A stretch of DNA of 64,000 nucleotides from Oleiharenicola lentus (GTDB lineage Bacteria > Verrucomicrobiota > Verrucomicrobiia > Opitutales > Opitutaceae): contig NZ_SDHX01000001.1 of NCBI RefSeq assembly GCF_004118375.1, positions 868,001 to 932,000 of the forward strand, given 5' to 3'. Shown piece by piece: positions 34,593 through 48,708 of this stretch. The notes under the pieces were generated by a model, which saw only the letters and a program-made list of their open reading frames with translations, was not told the DNA's origin and made no database searches. Every line of letters starts with the position of its first letter. Within the stretch, counting starts at the first letter, position 1. Position numbers and translations under genes: made by a program.

Positions 34593-36683
34593 ATGGTGAA
34601 CAGCACATGGATGGCGGACACGCGGTGGGCCAAGGAAGGGCGCGGGGCCTTGGGTCAGATCGGACTGGTGACCTTCGGGATTCTGGCGCTGGAACTCGCG
34701 CTGATCCGGTGGACCTCCGGGCAGGTGCGGGTTTTTGCGTATTTCAACAATCTGGTGCTGATCGCCTCGTTCCTGGGCATGGGGCTGGGGGTGGCGCTCG
34801 GGCGGAAGCGGCCGGGGCTCATCCACGGGCTCTTTCCCTTGCTCCTGCTGCTGGCGTTGCCCCTGGGGTTCTCGGACCAGCTGGGGTTGGTGCATCTGCG
34901 CTTTCCGGATCACGCGATCACGCTGTGGGGCGGGGAGCAGGTGGCGGCCGATCCGTGGATGTTCGCCCGGAACCTGGGCATCTTTTGCGGACTGCTCGCG
35001 CTAATCGTGCTGGTATTTGTCTGCGCCGGTGCGCCGCTGGGTATCCTTTTTGCGCGGGCAAAGGTGCTGCGGGCCTACACGGCCGACCTCGCGGGGTCCT
35101 TGCTGGGCATCCTGGGCTTCACGATTTTGTCCTGGTTGGAATGCGGCCCGGCCTGGTGGTTGGTTTGCGGCGGGTTGCCCTTCGTTTTGCTGACCCGCCG
35201 GTGGTGGGGGGCGCTCCTGCTGGTCGGCATCGTGATTTTGGGGCAGTTCACGGCCCGGGGGGTGGTCTATTCGCCATACAACCGCATCGAGCTGGTTCAC
35301 AACGCCTCGCTCGGCATCGAGCTGCAGGTCAACCGCGACTTCCACCAATACATGTTCGACCTCAGCGACGAGGTGCTGGCCCGCGAGGACCCGCGGACGC
35401 CCACGCTGCGGGAGCTGAGGCAGCTGTATGATCTGCCCTTCCTTGTGAATGAGCAGCGTCGGTCGGCCCTGATCGTGGGGGCCGGCACGGGCAACGATGT
35501 GCAGGCGGCGTTGCGGAACGGTTATGCCGACATCACCAGCGTCGATATCGACGCGCGCATCATCGCCATCGGAAAGGAAATGCACCCCGAGCGCCCTTAC
35601 GACAGCCCCCGGGTGCGTCCGGTGGTGAACGACGCCCGCGCCTATTTCAGCAGCCGGGACGGCCGGATGTTCGACGTGGTCTGCTACGGCCTGCTCGATT
35701 CGCATGCGATGAGCTCGGCGATGTCCACGCTCCGGCTCGACAACTACGTTTACACGGAGGAGGGCATTCGCGCGGCTTGGCAGCGGGTTTCCCCCGAGGG
35801 CCATCTCTCGCTGTCGCTTTCGTGCATGGCCGGGCAGTGGTTTGTGGACCGGCTATTCTGGACCATCACCAAAGCAACCGGCCGCAAGCCCTTACCGCTC
35901 TATTCCCGGCTGCATGGCGGCACGGTCACATTCATCGTGCCGAATGAAAAGGCGCACCTCAGCCAGGCGGAACTGGCCCGGCGCGTGGCCGTGGGCGCGC
36001 TCATGCCGATGGAGCGGACGCAAACGCCGAGCGACGACTGGCCGTTCCTCTACATCACGCCCGGAGTCTTTCCGTGGGGCTATCTGATCGTGCTCACCCT
36101 GATTCTCACGACGACGGCGGCCACCGTGCGGCCGGTCTTTGGCATCGGGCGGGGGGGCGCGGCCTTTGACTGGCCGCTGTTCCTGATGGGAGCCGCCTTC
36201 CTGCTGATCGAGACGCGCGGCGTGACCAGCCTGTCGCTGCTGTTTGGCTCGACGTGGGTGGTAAACTCCGCGGTCTTCGGCGGTATCCTGACGATGGTTC
36301 TGCTGGCCAACCTGGCGGTGCAGCGTTGGCAGTGGCAGAATCCCGAGCCGTGGTTCCTGGCCCTCTTCGCGGCCGTGGCGTTCCTTTACCTCTTCCCGGT
36401 CGGTTGGCTGAACACGCTGCCGATGCTCCCGCGTGGCATCATTGGCGGCCTGCTGACCGGCCTGCCGGTCGGGCTGGCGGGCGTGATCGTGCCGCTGCTG
36501 CTGGCGCGCGCGGCGCAACCGGCCGCGGCGCTCGGCGCCAATCTACTGGGTGCGGTGCTCGGCGGATGCCTGGAGTATTTTTCGATGCTGGGCGGCCTGC
36601 GCTCAACGGCGCTGATGGCGCTCGTGCTTTACCTGACCGCCTTCCTGCTGCTGCGGCGGAAGGCGGCCGCGGTGGCGGCATAA
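34593..36683 (+). CDS. Membrane protein with spermidine-synthase-like domain
   Basis: A 696-residue protein. N-terminal ~220 residues hold about seven membrane segments, then a soluble domain with the SAM-type fold: ALIVGAGTGNDVQAALRNG near residue 293 followed by ITSVDIDARI, which is the class I methyltransferase / spermidine synthase signature. After ~residue 500 come further membrane segments. Similar membrane-bound spermidine-synthase-like proteins are known but their reaction is not. A GGAG lies nine bases before ATG 34593; a second ATG is six codons later. An earlier ATG at 34500 is less likely. It ends at the terminator shared with gyrA. Confidence 0.8.
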   Translation: MVNSTWMADTRWAKEGRGALGQIGLVTFGILALELALIRWTSGQVRVFAYFNNLVLIASFLGMGLGVALGRKRPGLIHGLFPLLLLLALPLGFSDQLGLVHLRFPDHAITLWGGEQVAADPWMFARNLGIFCGLLALIVLVFVCAGAPLGILFARAKVLRAYTADLAGSLLGILGFTILSWLECGPAWWLVCGGLPFVLLTRRWWGALLLVGIVILGQFTARGVVYSPYNRIELVHNASLGIELQVNRDFHQYMFDLSDEVLAREDPRTPTLRELRQLYDLPFLVNEQRRSALIVGAGTGNDVQAALRNGYADITSVDIDARIIAIGKEMHPERPYDSPRVRPVVNDARAYFSSRDGRMFDVVCYGLLDSHAMSSAMSTLRLDNYVYTEEGIRAAWQRVSPEGHLSLSLSCMAGQWFVDRLFWTITKATGRKPLPLYSRLHGGTVTFIVPNEKAHLSQAELARRVAVGALMPMERTQTPSDDWPFLYITPGVFPWGYLIVLTLILTTTAATVRPVFGIGRGGAAFDWPLFLMGAAFLLIETRGVTSLSLLFGSTWVVNSAVFGGILTMVLLANLAVQRWQWQNPEPWFLALFAAVAFLYLFPVGWLNTLPMLPRGIIGGLLTGLPVGLAGVIVPLLLARAAQPAAALGANLLGAVLGGCLEYFSMLGGLRSTALMALVLYLTAFLLLRRKAAAVAA

Positions 36684-36709
36684 AAAAGGCGCGCCGGATG
36701 GCGCGCCTT
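36682..36709 (-). terminator. Terminator of gyrA (also ends the convergent gene)
   Basis: Arms AAGGCGCGCC (36686-36695) and GGCGCGCCTT (36700-36709) with loop GGAT. On the minus strand the stem is followed by TTTTTT, the classical pattern for gyrA 37 bases upstream. A second hairpin, GGAACCCGC/GCGGGTTCC, is at 36721-36745. Confidence 0.9.
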
Positions 36710-36748
36710 GGGGAGACAAGGGAACCCGCACGGAGCGCGGGTTCCACC

Positions 36749-39316
<2,568 letters not shown>

Positions 39317-39366
39317 GGAAGAAGGGGCGATGGGCTAAGGGCGATGGGCGGTGGACCGGGATACGA

Positions 39367-41874
<2,508 letters not shown>

Positions 41875-42129
41875 TCAGGTCAAAAAAGTAAGCCAAAAAC
41901 GTCTGGGAAATCGGTGGATTGGACAACTGTTTTCTAGGGATAAACGGAGGTATTTTTCATGCGGCTGGATTATTCCTCATATAACTGATGGATAGCGGCT
42001 AATGAATTTCAGGCAAGTGATGTGACAATGTCCCGACGGAAGGCATGTCTGGGTGCGGCGAAAGCGTCTGAAATTACGCGCAAGAGTTTCCGTTGACCAT
42101 GCCTCGGGGCATCGCATCGTGACCGCAAC

Positions 42130-42837
42130 ATGGCCGCTTTCAGCATCGCCCCCCTGATCGAACTACAACAACGCGACACCCGGCGACTGACCCTCGAGCA
42201 GCAATTGAAAAACGTCCCGCGCGAGATAACCGCCGTCGAGGCGCGTATCACGGCGGAGAAACAGGCCATCGAGGCCGCGAAGGCGGAGTGGCACGGCCTG
42301 GAGTCGAAGAAAAAGCTCCTGGAAACCGAAATCCTTTCGGCCGAGGGCAAGGTGGCCAAATACAAGACCCAGCAGCTGGAAGTGCGTAAAAACGACGAAT
42401 ATCGTGCTTTGACCCACGAGATCGAGACAACCGAGGCGATCATCAGCGGCTTTGAGGAGGACGAACTGAAGGTCATGTTCCAGATCGATGAGGCGAAGAA
42501 GCGCTTTGCCGCCGCCGAAGCCGAGCTGAAGCAGAATATTTCCGGCCACGAGACGAAGATCCGCACCCTGCGCGAGCGCGAAAAGCAGCTGCAGGGCGAG
42601 TTGCAGGCTGCGGTCGAGGCGGTAGGCGCGGCGCGGCCGGCGGTGCCCGAGACGCAGCTTAAAGTCTATGATCGTCTGGCCGTGAAGCCCGGCCACCCGG
42701 TTTGCGTGGCGGTGAGCGGCGACAAGTGCGGGGGCTGTCATCTGAAGGTTCCGCCCCACATCACCTCCGCGGCCAAGACCGGGATGGAAATTGCCACTTG
42801 CGACCAGTGCGGGCGGATCGTTTATTGGGCCCCCTAG
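42130..42837 (+). CDS. Coiled-coil protein with C4 zinc ribbon (CT398/CdsZ-like)
   Basis: A 235-residue protein. Residues ~10-175 form a long heptad-patterned coiled coil, followed by a four-cysteine zinc ribbon: CGGCHLKVP and CDQCGRIVYW at the C-terminus. This matches the DUF/CT398 family of verrucomicrobial and chlamydial proteins, reported in Chlamydia to bind sigma or secretion partners. Its TAG stop (42835-42837) overlaps the first helix of rnpB, so both may be on one transcript. A small hairpin ATGCC-TCGG-GGCAT stands 18 bases before the ATG. Confidence 0.85.
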   Translation: MAAFSIAPLIELQQRDTRRLTLEQQLKNVPREITAVEARITAEKQAIEAAKAEWHGLESKKKLLETEILSAEGKVAKYKTQQLEVRKNDEYRALTHEIETTEAIISGFEEDELKVMFQIDEAKKRFAAAEAELKQNISGHETKIRTLREREKQLQGELQAAVEAVGAARPAVPETQLKVYDRLAVKPGHPVCVAVSGDKCGGCHLKVPPHITSAAKTGMEIATCDQCGRIVYWAP

Positions 42838-43248
42838 TTTCGGAGCCAGATCTTCGCTCCGGGTTCATTGAATACGGAGAGGAAAGTCCGGACACCACAG
42901 GGCAGGATTCCCCGCGAAAGGGGGGACACGGCGCGTCAAGGCGACGTGATGGACAGTGTCACAGAGAACAAACCGCCCGGCGGGCAACCGCCGGGTAAGG
43001 GTGAAAAGGTGGGGTAAGAGCCCACCGCGCCGAAGGCAACGACGGCGGCACGAAAAACCCAGTCCGGTGCAAGACTGAATAGGCGGCTGGCCGGCCCGGC
43101 CCACAGCCGCGGGTTAGTCGCATCCGGCCGGGTTCTGCGCAAGCAGGCCACGGCCGGGCAGGTCCGCCTCGGCGGACGTTGAGAGAAATGAAGATCGCGG
43201 CGCGCAAGCGCCGCACAGAATCCGGCTTACCGGCTTCGGAACTAGTCT
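42838..43248 (+). ncRNA. rnpB: RNase P RNA (bacterial type A)
   Basis: The catalytic RNA of RNase P, which matures tRNA 5' ends. Diagnostic segments: GAGGAAAGTCCGGACACC from 42879, GTCACAGAGAACAAACCGCC, GGGTAAGGGTGAAAAGGTGG, a GGCAACGACGGCGG loop and ACAGAATCCGGCTTA from 43215. The P1 helix pairs AGTTTCGGAGCC (42836-42847) with GGCTTCGGAACT (43232-43243), so P1 begins inside the stop codon of the preceding gene. Exact ends are taken from that helix. The following hairpin at 43258 could end it too. Confidence 0.95.
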
Positions 43249-43257
43249 GAAAAACAT

Positions 43258-43289
43258 GCGGGGCGCGTCGTGAAAGCGGCGCGCCCCGC
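43258..43289 (-). terminator. Terminator of the pilin operon
   Basis: GCGGGGCGCG (43258-43267) and CGCGCCCCGC (43280-43289) form a ten-pair stem around 12 bases. On the minus strand it is followed by ATGTTTTT, fitting termination of the PilX-type gene 14 bases upstream; rnpB from the other side may use the same stem. Confidence 0.75.
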
Positions 43290-43303
43290 GCCAGTTTCAG
43301 GAA

Positions 43304-44749
43304 TCAGAAATCCAGAAATTTACGATAGCCGCTGCGATCGGACTTGGTGTCCGCCTCGTCTTCCATGGTCAGTTCCTTCCATTTCGAGACGCGGAAAGGA
43401 TTTCCAGTTCCCATGTTTCCGAGGGATTCGTCGTAGTGAAAATTGGCGTTGCCGGTCAGGGTGATGTCCTCGGCCACGATGGAGCCCCATACGCTGCCAT
43501 CGCCGTTAATGGTGACGCTGCCGTTGGGGGCGTAAACTACGCCGGCGAACGCGCCGCCGCCGGCGATCTTGATGTCCTGGTCGGTGCTGGTGCTCGTGCT
43601 GGTGCCGTAGATCTGCACGCTTTTGGGAGCGCCACTCACGTTGATAATGCCCTGGCCGGTGAGATCGATATCTCCCGCGGTGTATATCTTCAGGCTGGAG
43701 TTGGCCGCGACTCGGAAACCAGAGCCGCTGCCGGCGATCTTGATGGCCTGTTCACCGACGCCAGCCTTGATGATCAGAGTCACATCACCCACGAACTCCA
43801 CAATGGTGTTTTTGGAGGAGAAGCTGATGTTATCACACAGCACGGTGGTGGCCGTGCCGGCGGTGCCATACGTGCCAGCTGAACCTATCGTGCCAATGTT
43901 GGTTGCCGTGGTGGCCGGAGTGGTCACCGGGTCGAAGTTGGCGGAGAACTGGGTCGAAACCCGGTTGGGATCCACGTTTTTTGTCGTCCAGCTACTTGGA
44001 TCATAGGTCGAATCTTTGCCGAGAATAGAACCATTGGTGCCGACATTGTCGGTGGGGTCCTCCGCGTTGTTGGTTGAGACATAGCCCCAGACATCGGCAT
44101 TCTTGACCAGCACGGAGTCCACGGCAACGGAGACGCTGCCAACGGAGCCCCTGTCGTTTTTCACGGAGTCGCTGAAGGGAGTGAATGTCCCCACACCGGC
44201 CGATTCCGAATTCCAGCTGTCCACTGTCGCGTTATTGCCTTTGAAGAGAATGGTGTCCTTGGCCACCAGGCCGTTGGCGAACTTGGAGGCCTTGGCGAGA
44301 GTAACCTCCACCCACTTTTCGATGGGAGCGGATGCGACGCCACCGAGGGTGATCGTGGCGCGGGTCACAATGGTAGGAGCCGAGACGCCCTTGTAATTTT
44401 GAACATAGACCCGCACGAAGCCGGTGGCGTTTTGATCGAAAGTGAAATTTCCATTTGCCGGGAATCGGGCCCAGGCACTGGAGTTGGCGGAGGTGCCGTC
44501 GTTTTTCCAGCCGGACCAGTCATAGGTGTCGTCGGCGACCATTTTGTTGATGGAATACATCGCCTCCTCGAGGCCGTTTTCCGCCAAGTTCATGGCGGCA
44601 TTGTTGTAGAGCGCCCGGTTGGAGATGCGCTGGCTGGTCACCCCGAGGCGGATATAGCTGGTCAGGGAAATGGCCACCACGGCGGAGAGAATCAGCGCCA
44701 CGATCATGGCGGAGCCGCGGTTGGAACGGAGGTTCATCGTGGTATGCAT
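43304..44749 (-). CDS. PilX-like pilus assembly protein
   Basis: A 481-residue protein with a prepilin-like N-terminus: a short basic leader (MHTTMNLRSNRG), then SAMIVALILSAVVAISLTSYI as a hydrophobic alpha-1 helix. There is no typical GFT(L/I)xE cleavage site, which is the PilX-type variant. The large C-terminal part repeats beta-type segments (AFAGVVYAPNGSVTINGDG, SIVAEDITLTGNANF) resembling a polymeric beta-solenoid found in pilus-associated proteins of this group. It should be a minor pseudopilin or adhesin of the pilus. Last gene of the three-gene pilin block. Confidence 0.75.
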   Translation of the reverse strand: MHTTMNLRSNRGSAMIVALILSAVVAISLTSYIRLGVTSQRISNRALYNNAAMNLAENGLEEAMYSINKMVADDTYDWSGWKNDGTSANSSAWARFPANGNFTFDQNATGFVRVYVQNYKGVSAPTIVTRATITLGGVASAPIEKWVEVTLAKASKFANGLVAKDTILFKGNNATVDSWNSESAGVGTFTPFSDSVKNDRGSVGSVSVAVDSVLVKNADVWGYVSTNNAEDPTDNVGTNGSILGKDSTYDPSSWTTKNVDPNRVSTQFSANFDPVTTPATTATNIGTIGSAGTYGTAGTATTVLCDNISFSSKNTIVEFVGDVTLIIKAGVGEQAIKIAGSGSGFRVAANSSLKIYTAGDIDLTGQGIINVSGAPKSVQIYGTSTSTSTDQDIKIAGGGAFAGVVYAPNGSVTINGDGSVWGSIVAEDITLTGNANFHYDESLGNMGTGNPFRVSKWKELTMEDEADTKSDRSGYRKFLDF

Positions 44750-44762
44750 GATATGGGTTGGG

Positions 44763-45335
44763 TTAGGTGGTGACGCGTTTGTTGCGCAGAATGAAGCGGG
44801 CAGAGAGCACGGTATTCGAGGCGCGGGCGACCGTCCGGGTGTTGCGGGTGCTCTCCAGGGAAATCTGCAGTTGCTTGGTGCTCTTGGACGCTGATGTCAG
44901 TTCGGTGGCTGAGGTCAGCGGAAGGGCTGATCCCGTTATGCCGTAGGCCTTGAAGTCAAAGAGCACGATCCCGGTCACCAGCGTGCGTTCCTGTCCGGTG
45001 TTGTTGTTGGTGCGGATGAAAGACGCGGTTTTCGGTTGGTAGTAATAGCGGATGCCGATGGTGTTCACCGTGAGAGTCACGTCGGTTGCCGAGTTCCAAG
45101 TAATTGCACTCGCTTGCCGGGTGTCCTGGGCAAAAATTTCCAGCGCCTGGCGGGCTTGAGCCTCCATGTCATTGTAGTTTTGCACATTGGCCCCGCTGCG
45201 TCCCAGAAAGAGGAACGTGGAAAGTACGCCAACCATGATGAACGACGAGATGCTCGCCCCGATGATGACCTCGGAGAGAGTGAAGGCCGCGATCGAGCGC
45301 AGCTTACGGTCCGGCGAGTGAGTAGTAGTAGTCAT
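44763..45335 (-). CDS. PilW-like prepilin-type protein
   Basis: A 190-residue protein beginning MTTTTHSPDRKLRS. The hydrophobic helix (AFTLSEVIIGASISSFIMVG) with FTLSE is the type IV prepilin leader; the cleavage Glu is present. The C-terminal part is beta-rich with the end NTVLSARFILRNKRV. Minor pilins of this size help initiate pilus assembly. It overlaps the end of the upstream gene by 32 bases with this start; a start 9 bases earlier is possible. Confidence 0.75.
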   Translation of the reverse strand: MTTTTHSPDRKLRSIAAFTLSEVIIGASISSFIMVGVLSTFLFLGRSGANVQNYNDMEAQARQALEIFAQDTRQASAITWNSATDVTLTVNTIGIRYYYQPKTASFIRTNNNTGQERTLVTGIVLFDFKAYGITGSALPLTSATELTSASKSTKQLQISLESTRNTRTVARASNTVLSARFILRNKRVTT

Positions 45336-45801
45336 AGAGGCCATTTTTGACGTATTTGGTTTGGAAGCTGCGCTGGTGCCGGCGGCCGTCGTAGGACTGC
45401 CACTGGACCTGGAGGTAGATGTCCACGGCTTCACCTGAACGCGTGCTGTCGTCCTTGACGGTGCGGACGAGGGAAAACTTGCCGGCGAGCTCGCTGTTGG
45501 TGCTGAAGACCTCCTTCAGGTCCACTTTGTGTTCGCCCATCATGAGGTCCGGATCCGTGACTTTGGCCCAGCTCATGAGCCGGATGCGCTCGATTTCGCT
45601 CTGCAGAATCTGGGAGGCCAGGGTGTTGCCGCGGGCGGTGTCGATGGTCGTGAAGCCAGACTGCATCACGGTGATCGAGGTGGTGATGGCAAAAGCCATC
45701 ACGCACGAGGCCATGATGACCTCGGCTATCGTCATGCCGGCCTCGCGGGCACGGCGGAGGCGTGCAGGGCCGGTAGTGCCAGGGATGGGGGCGGTGAGCA
45801 T
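45304..45801 (-). CDS. PilV-like prepilin-type protein
   Basis: A 165-residue protein. The leader GMTIAEVIMASCVMAFAITT has the G-M-T-x-A-E prepilin site and a hydrophobic helix, and the C-terminal half (LAGKFSLVRTVKDDSTRSGE, VDIYLQVQWQSYDG) is beta-rich. It fits minor pilins of the PilV/GspI kind. First gene of the pilin block and 68 bases downstream of the response regulator gene on the same strand, so it may share its transcript or be regulated by it. Confidence 0.78.
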   Translation of the reverse strand: MLTAPIPGTTGPARLRRAREAGMTIAEVIMASCVMAFAITTSITVMQSGFTTIDTARGNTLASQILQSEIERIRLMSWAKVTDPDLMMGEHKVDLKEVFSTNSELAGKFSLVRTVKDDSTRSGEAVDIYLQVQWQSYDGRRHQRSFQTKYVKNGLYDYYYSLAGP

Positions 45802-45869
45802 GCCCCCAGCTTACGCCAAAGGGCGCGGCGCCGTAACAGGCGTTGGGCCCAGAATTGCGGCCCTAGGCG

Positions 45870-46556
45870 CTAGGGCCGAATGTCAGGGCGCCCCCGATGC
45901 TCAAGATACATCACGGCGGCCTGGGAGCGCCGGTTGATCTTCAGCTTCTCGAAAACGTTGCTGAGATAATTCTTCACGGTCTTGTCGCTCAGCCCCATCT
46001 GCTCGGCGATCTCCTTGTTGGTCTTGCCCTCGGCGACGAGGGCGAGCACCCGTCGTTCCTGGGCCGAGAGGATGGCGAGCTTGTTCTGCTCGGGTGTCAC
46101 ATTGCCGCCGCTGCGCACGAGGTTGAGCACGCGGGTGGTGAGCGAGGGATCGAGGATGAACTTGCCCGCAGCGACGTCGGTGATGGCGCGGCACAGCCCC
46201 TGCGCGTCGATTTCCTTGAGCAGGTAGCCGTGGGCGCCGCTGCTCATCGCCTCGTAAACGAGGTTGTCGTCGATCACCGAGGTGAGCACGAGAACCTTCA
46301 CGTCACTGCTGTTGGCGAGGATCTGGCGGCAGGCCGTCAGGCCGGAGCCGTCGGGCAGGCGGATGTCGAGCAGCACCACATCGGGGTTCAGCCGGCCGGC
46401 TTCGCTCACGGCGGTGCTCATGGAGGCCGCTTCGCCGATTACCTGCACCTGGAAGTCCTGCTCTTCACCGCGCTGGTCCAGCAGCGACTTGAGGCCGGCG
46501 CGCACAAGCTCGCTGTCGTCTACGATCAGAACGGAAATGCTGTGGGTAGTGGTCAT
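45870..46556 (-). CDS. NarL/LuxR-type response regulator
   Basis: A 228-residue two-domain regulator. The receiver domain has the acidic pair IVDD (D13, D14), phospho-acceptor Asp64 in VVLLDIRLPDG, LVLTS and the conserved Lys in YLLKEIDA. The C-terminal LuxR helix-turn-helix is LSAQERRVLALVAEGKTNKEIAEQMGLSDKTVKNYLSNVFEKL. It starts inside the stop codon of the histidine kinase gene (ATGA overlap), which pairs them as one system. Targets are unknown; the pilin genes lie directly downstream. Confidence 0.93.
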   Translation of the reverse strand: MTTTHSISVLIVDDSELVRAGLKSLLDQRGEEQDFQVQVIGEAASMSTAVSEAGRLNPDVVLLDIRLPDGSGLTACRQILANSSDVKVLVLTSVIDDNLVYEAMSSGAHGYLLKEIDAQGLCRAITDVAAGKFILDPSLTTRVLNLVRSGGNVTPEQNKLAILSAQERRVLALVAEGKTNKEIAEQMGLSDKTVKNYLSNVFEKLKINRRSQAAVMYLEHRGRPDIRP

Positions 46557-48166
46557 GAGGATGAGGCTATGGTGACAGTTTTGAGCAGCAAGGCAATGCG
46601 GGTTCCCGTTCCGGGGGTGGAATTGATTTCCAATTGGGCGTCGATCTCCTTCGCGCGGGCGGTGAGATTGGCCAGACCGCGGCCGGAGCCGGAGCGGGCG
46701 GCGGGATTGAAGCCGTTGCCATTGTCGTTGATTTCCAGCCGGACCAGGCCGTCCGCCTGCGTGGTCAGTTTGATCCGCACTTGTTTTGCGCCGGAGTGGC
46801 GGAGCGCGTTGCTCAGGATTTCGCGCGCCATGTGCAGGACATGGAGCTCATGCTGCGGCGGAATTCGCGTGGCGGCTGCCGGATCGATTTCCGCAATGAT
46901 AGGCACGGGCTGCAGCGCCTGCATGTTGGTGACCAGAGTCGAGAGAGACTGCGCCGGAGTCTGGCCGTGCGTGTTTTCGGGCTCGAGCAGTTGAATGAAG
47001 GTGCGCAACTGCCACAGGGCGTCGTTCAGCATGCGCTGGCTGGAAACGAGACGCTGATCGGCGGCGGTGCGGTCGTTTTTCAGCAGGTTTCGGGCGCTTT
47101 CCACGCCGAGGCCGGCGGCATAAACCGATTGGATGATTCCGTCGTGCATGTCGCGGGCCAGCCGGTCGTGGAGCGTCATCCATTGGCGAAGGCGCGCCTC
47201 GCTTTCGCGCAGGGCGCTCCGATGAAGAAAGGATTGCGCTGCCTGCCGGGCGAGGTGGCCAAATTCGTCCGTCCGGCGCTGGAGATCCAGGATCGACGCA
47301 GGGCTGTCAGTTTCGAGGCTGACGGTGAGCTGCTGCAGGGGCCGCAGCACCTGGTGCGTCAACGTGAGGACTGTGACCAAGATCAGCAGTGCGCCAAAAG
47401 CGAGGAACAGGACGATCTCCTCCCGGTTGCTGGCCGACAGGAGGGCCAGCGCTGGTGAATCGTGCTCTATCCGGAGTTTGCGCACAACCTGGCCATCCCA
47501 GCCGGCTAACGGGCGCTCCAGCGTGAGCATGGTATCGGACTGAGTCGGAGCTCTCTCCTCGGGCGCCACCAAGACCGCCTGTCCCTGGAGAGCCTCACCC
47601 AGGCGCTGCAGCTGGGCATCGTTCCACAATCTTGCCACCAGGAACCACCCGCGGGGTGTTTCCATTCGTTTGATGTCGGCGGAAGGCAGGATGGGTCCCG
47701 TGCGCACCTCCATCAACCCTCGCGCGGTTTGCTGGAAATAATGGAGCGACTTTTCCCGGCGCAGGACGTCGATAAATCCCGGTTGATCGAACGGAGGGGC
47801 CGGCAACGGGCCGATATTAGGGTCGAACACCATGTAGAGCAATTTGCTGTCCGGGCCGGCAATCCACGCTCCCTGCGTGTCGAAGTTGGCGAGAGAGGGG
47901 TCGATGTTGATGGCCGCCCAATCAGGGTCGCCCTTTTCCACGTATCGCACCATCTCGTCCCAGAGGGAGTATTCACTGGCGAAACTGGCCAGACTCCGGC
48001 CGGTCAATTCCAGGATCCGATCAAGCAAACGGTGGCGTTCCGCCCGCATGCTCCCTTGGATGCTCTCAGTCTCGCCCCGATGCGACAGCCTCAGACCTGC
48101 CACCGAAAATCCAAAGATGAGCACCAGTCCGATGAGCAGAAGAACGAGTCGGGAGCGGATCGTCAT
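46553..48166 (-). CDS. Sensor histidine kinase with CHASE4-like domain
   Basis: A 537-residue kinase. An N-terminal membrane segment (residues ~7-27) and a second one (~245-265, IVLFLAFGALLILVTVLTLT) enclose a periplasmic domain with the CHASE4-like YSLWDEMVRYVEKGDPDW. A HAMP-like linker follows, then the HisKA_3 dimer helix with His341 (RDMHDGIIQSVYA) and an HATPase_c domain (EILSNALRHSG, INDNGNGF, GRGLANL). It is the NarX/DesK-type partner of the adjacent regulator. The signal is not known. The gene faces rpsT across 195 bases. Confidence 0.9.
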   Translation of the reverse strand: MTIRSRLVLLLIGLVLIFGFSVAGLRLSHRGETESIQGSMRAERHRLLDRILELTGRSLASFASEYSLWDEMVRYVEKGDPDWAAINIDPSLANFDTQGAWIAGPDSKLLYMVFDPNIGPLPAPPFDQPGFIDVLRREKSLHYFQQTARGLMEVRTGPILPSADIKRMETPRGWFLVARLWNDAQLQRLGEALQGQAVLVAPEERAPTQSDTMLTLERPLAGWDGQVVRKLRIEHDSPALALLSASNREEIVLFLAFGALLILVTVLTLTHQVLRPLQQLTVSLETDSPASILDLQRRTDEFGHLARQAAQSFLHRSALRESEARLRQWMTLHDRLARDMHDGIIQSVYAAGLGVESARNLLKNDRTAADQRLVSSQRMLNDALWQLRTFIQLLEPENTHGQTPAQSLSTLVTNMQALQPVPIIAEIDPAAATRIPPQHELHVLHMAREILSNALRHSGAKQVRIKLTTQADGLVRLEINDNGNGFNPAARSGSGRGLANLTARAKEIDAQLEINSTPGTGTRIALLLKTVTIASSS

Positions 48167-48361
48167 GGGGATAACTCACGATGGGGTGGGGACTTCGTGG
48201 AGACAAAGGCAAAGTGCTCCGATGCCCTGAGCTTGGCCTGAACGGGGTTGTTGCTGCTGAAGCAGGCCCCGCGGTTGGATAGGGGAATCCTGGCCCATAA
48301 AACTCCCTTGACTCATCGGGCCGGGTCTGAGTTTTAGCCCCTTCCAATCTTACTTTAAGCC

Positions 48362-48625
48362 ATGGCCAACACCAAGTCCGCTATCAAAGCCGCCCGCAAG
48401 TCCATCCGTCTTGCTGCGCGCAACCAGACCATCAAGACCCGCCTGAAGACCCTGGCCAAGGCAGCCAAGGCCGCCGTAGCCGGCCCCGATGCCGAGAAGG
48501 CCCGCGCCGCCGCCATCGCCTACACCTCCGCCTTGGACCGCGCGGTGAAGAGCAACGTCATCCATCGCAACGCGGCCTCCCACCACAAGTCGCAATACGC
48601 GAAGGTGATTTTCGCCAAAAAGTAA
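48362..48625 (+). CDS. rpsT: 30S ribosomal protein S20
   Basis: An 87-residue basic protein (same length as in E. coli) that binds 16S rRNA early in assembly. The start MANTKSAIKAARKS, the middle RLKTLAKAAKAAV and the end NAASHHKSQYAKVIF are typical. A TTGACT occurs at 48308 but no good -10 box follows at the right distance, so the promoter stays open. It ends at a strong terminator before the helicase-nuclease genes. Confidence 0.96.
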   Translation: MANTKSAIKAARKSIRLAARNQTIKTRLKTLAKAAKAAVAGPDAEKARAAAIAYTSALDRAVKSNVIHRNAASHHKSQYAKVIFAKK

Positions 48626-48650
48626 GCCGAAGCTTCAGCTTTCTCCCTTT

Positions 48651-48681
48651 AACCCGCGTGCCTCACCGCCGCGGGTTTTTT
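48651..48681 (+). terminator. Terminator of rpsT
   Basis: AACCCGCG (48651-48658) and CGCGGGTT (48670-48677) with an 11-base loop, followed by TTTTAT. It stands 25 bases after the stop codon. Confidence 0.9.
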
Positions 48682-48708
48682 ATGTCCGGCAGATGCGGAT
48701 TGCCGAGC

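Noticed and set aside
48308-48336. TTGACT with possible -10 for rpsT
   Set aside because: Spacing is 17 but the -10 candidate GTTTTA matches poorly; not strong enough to annotate.
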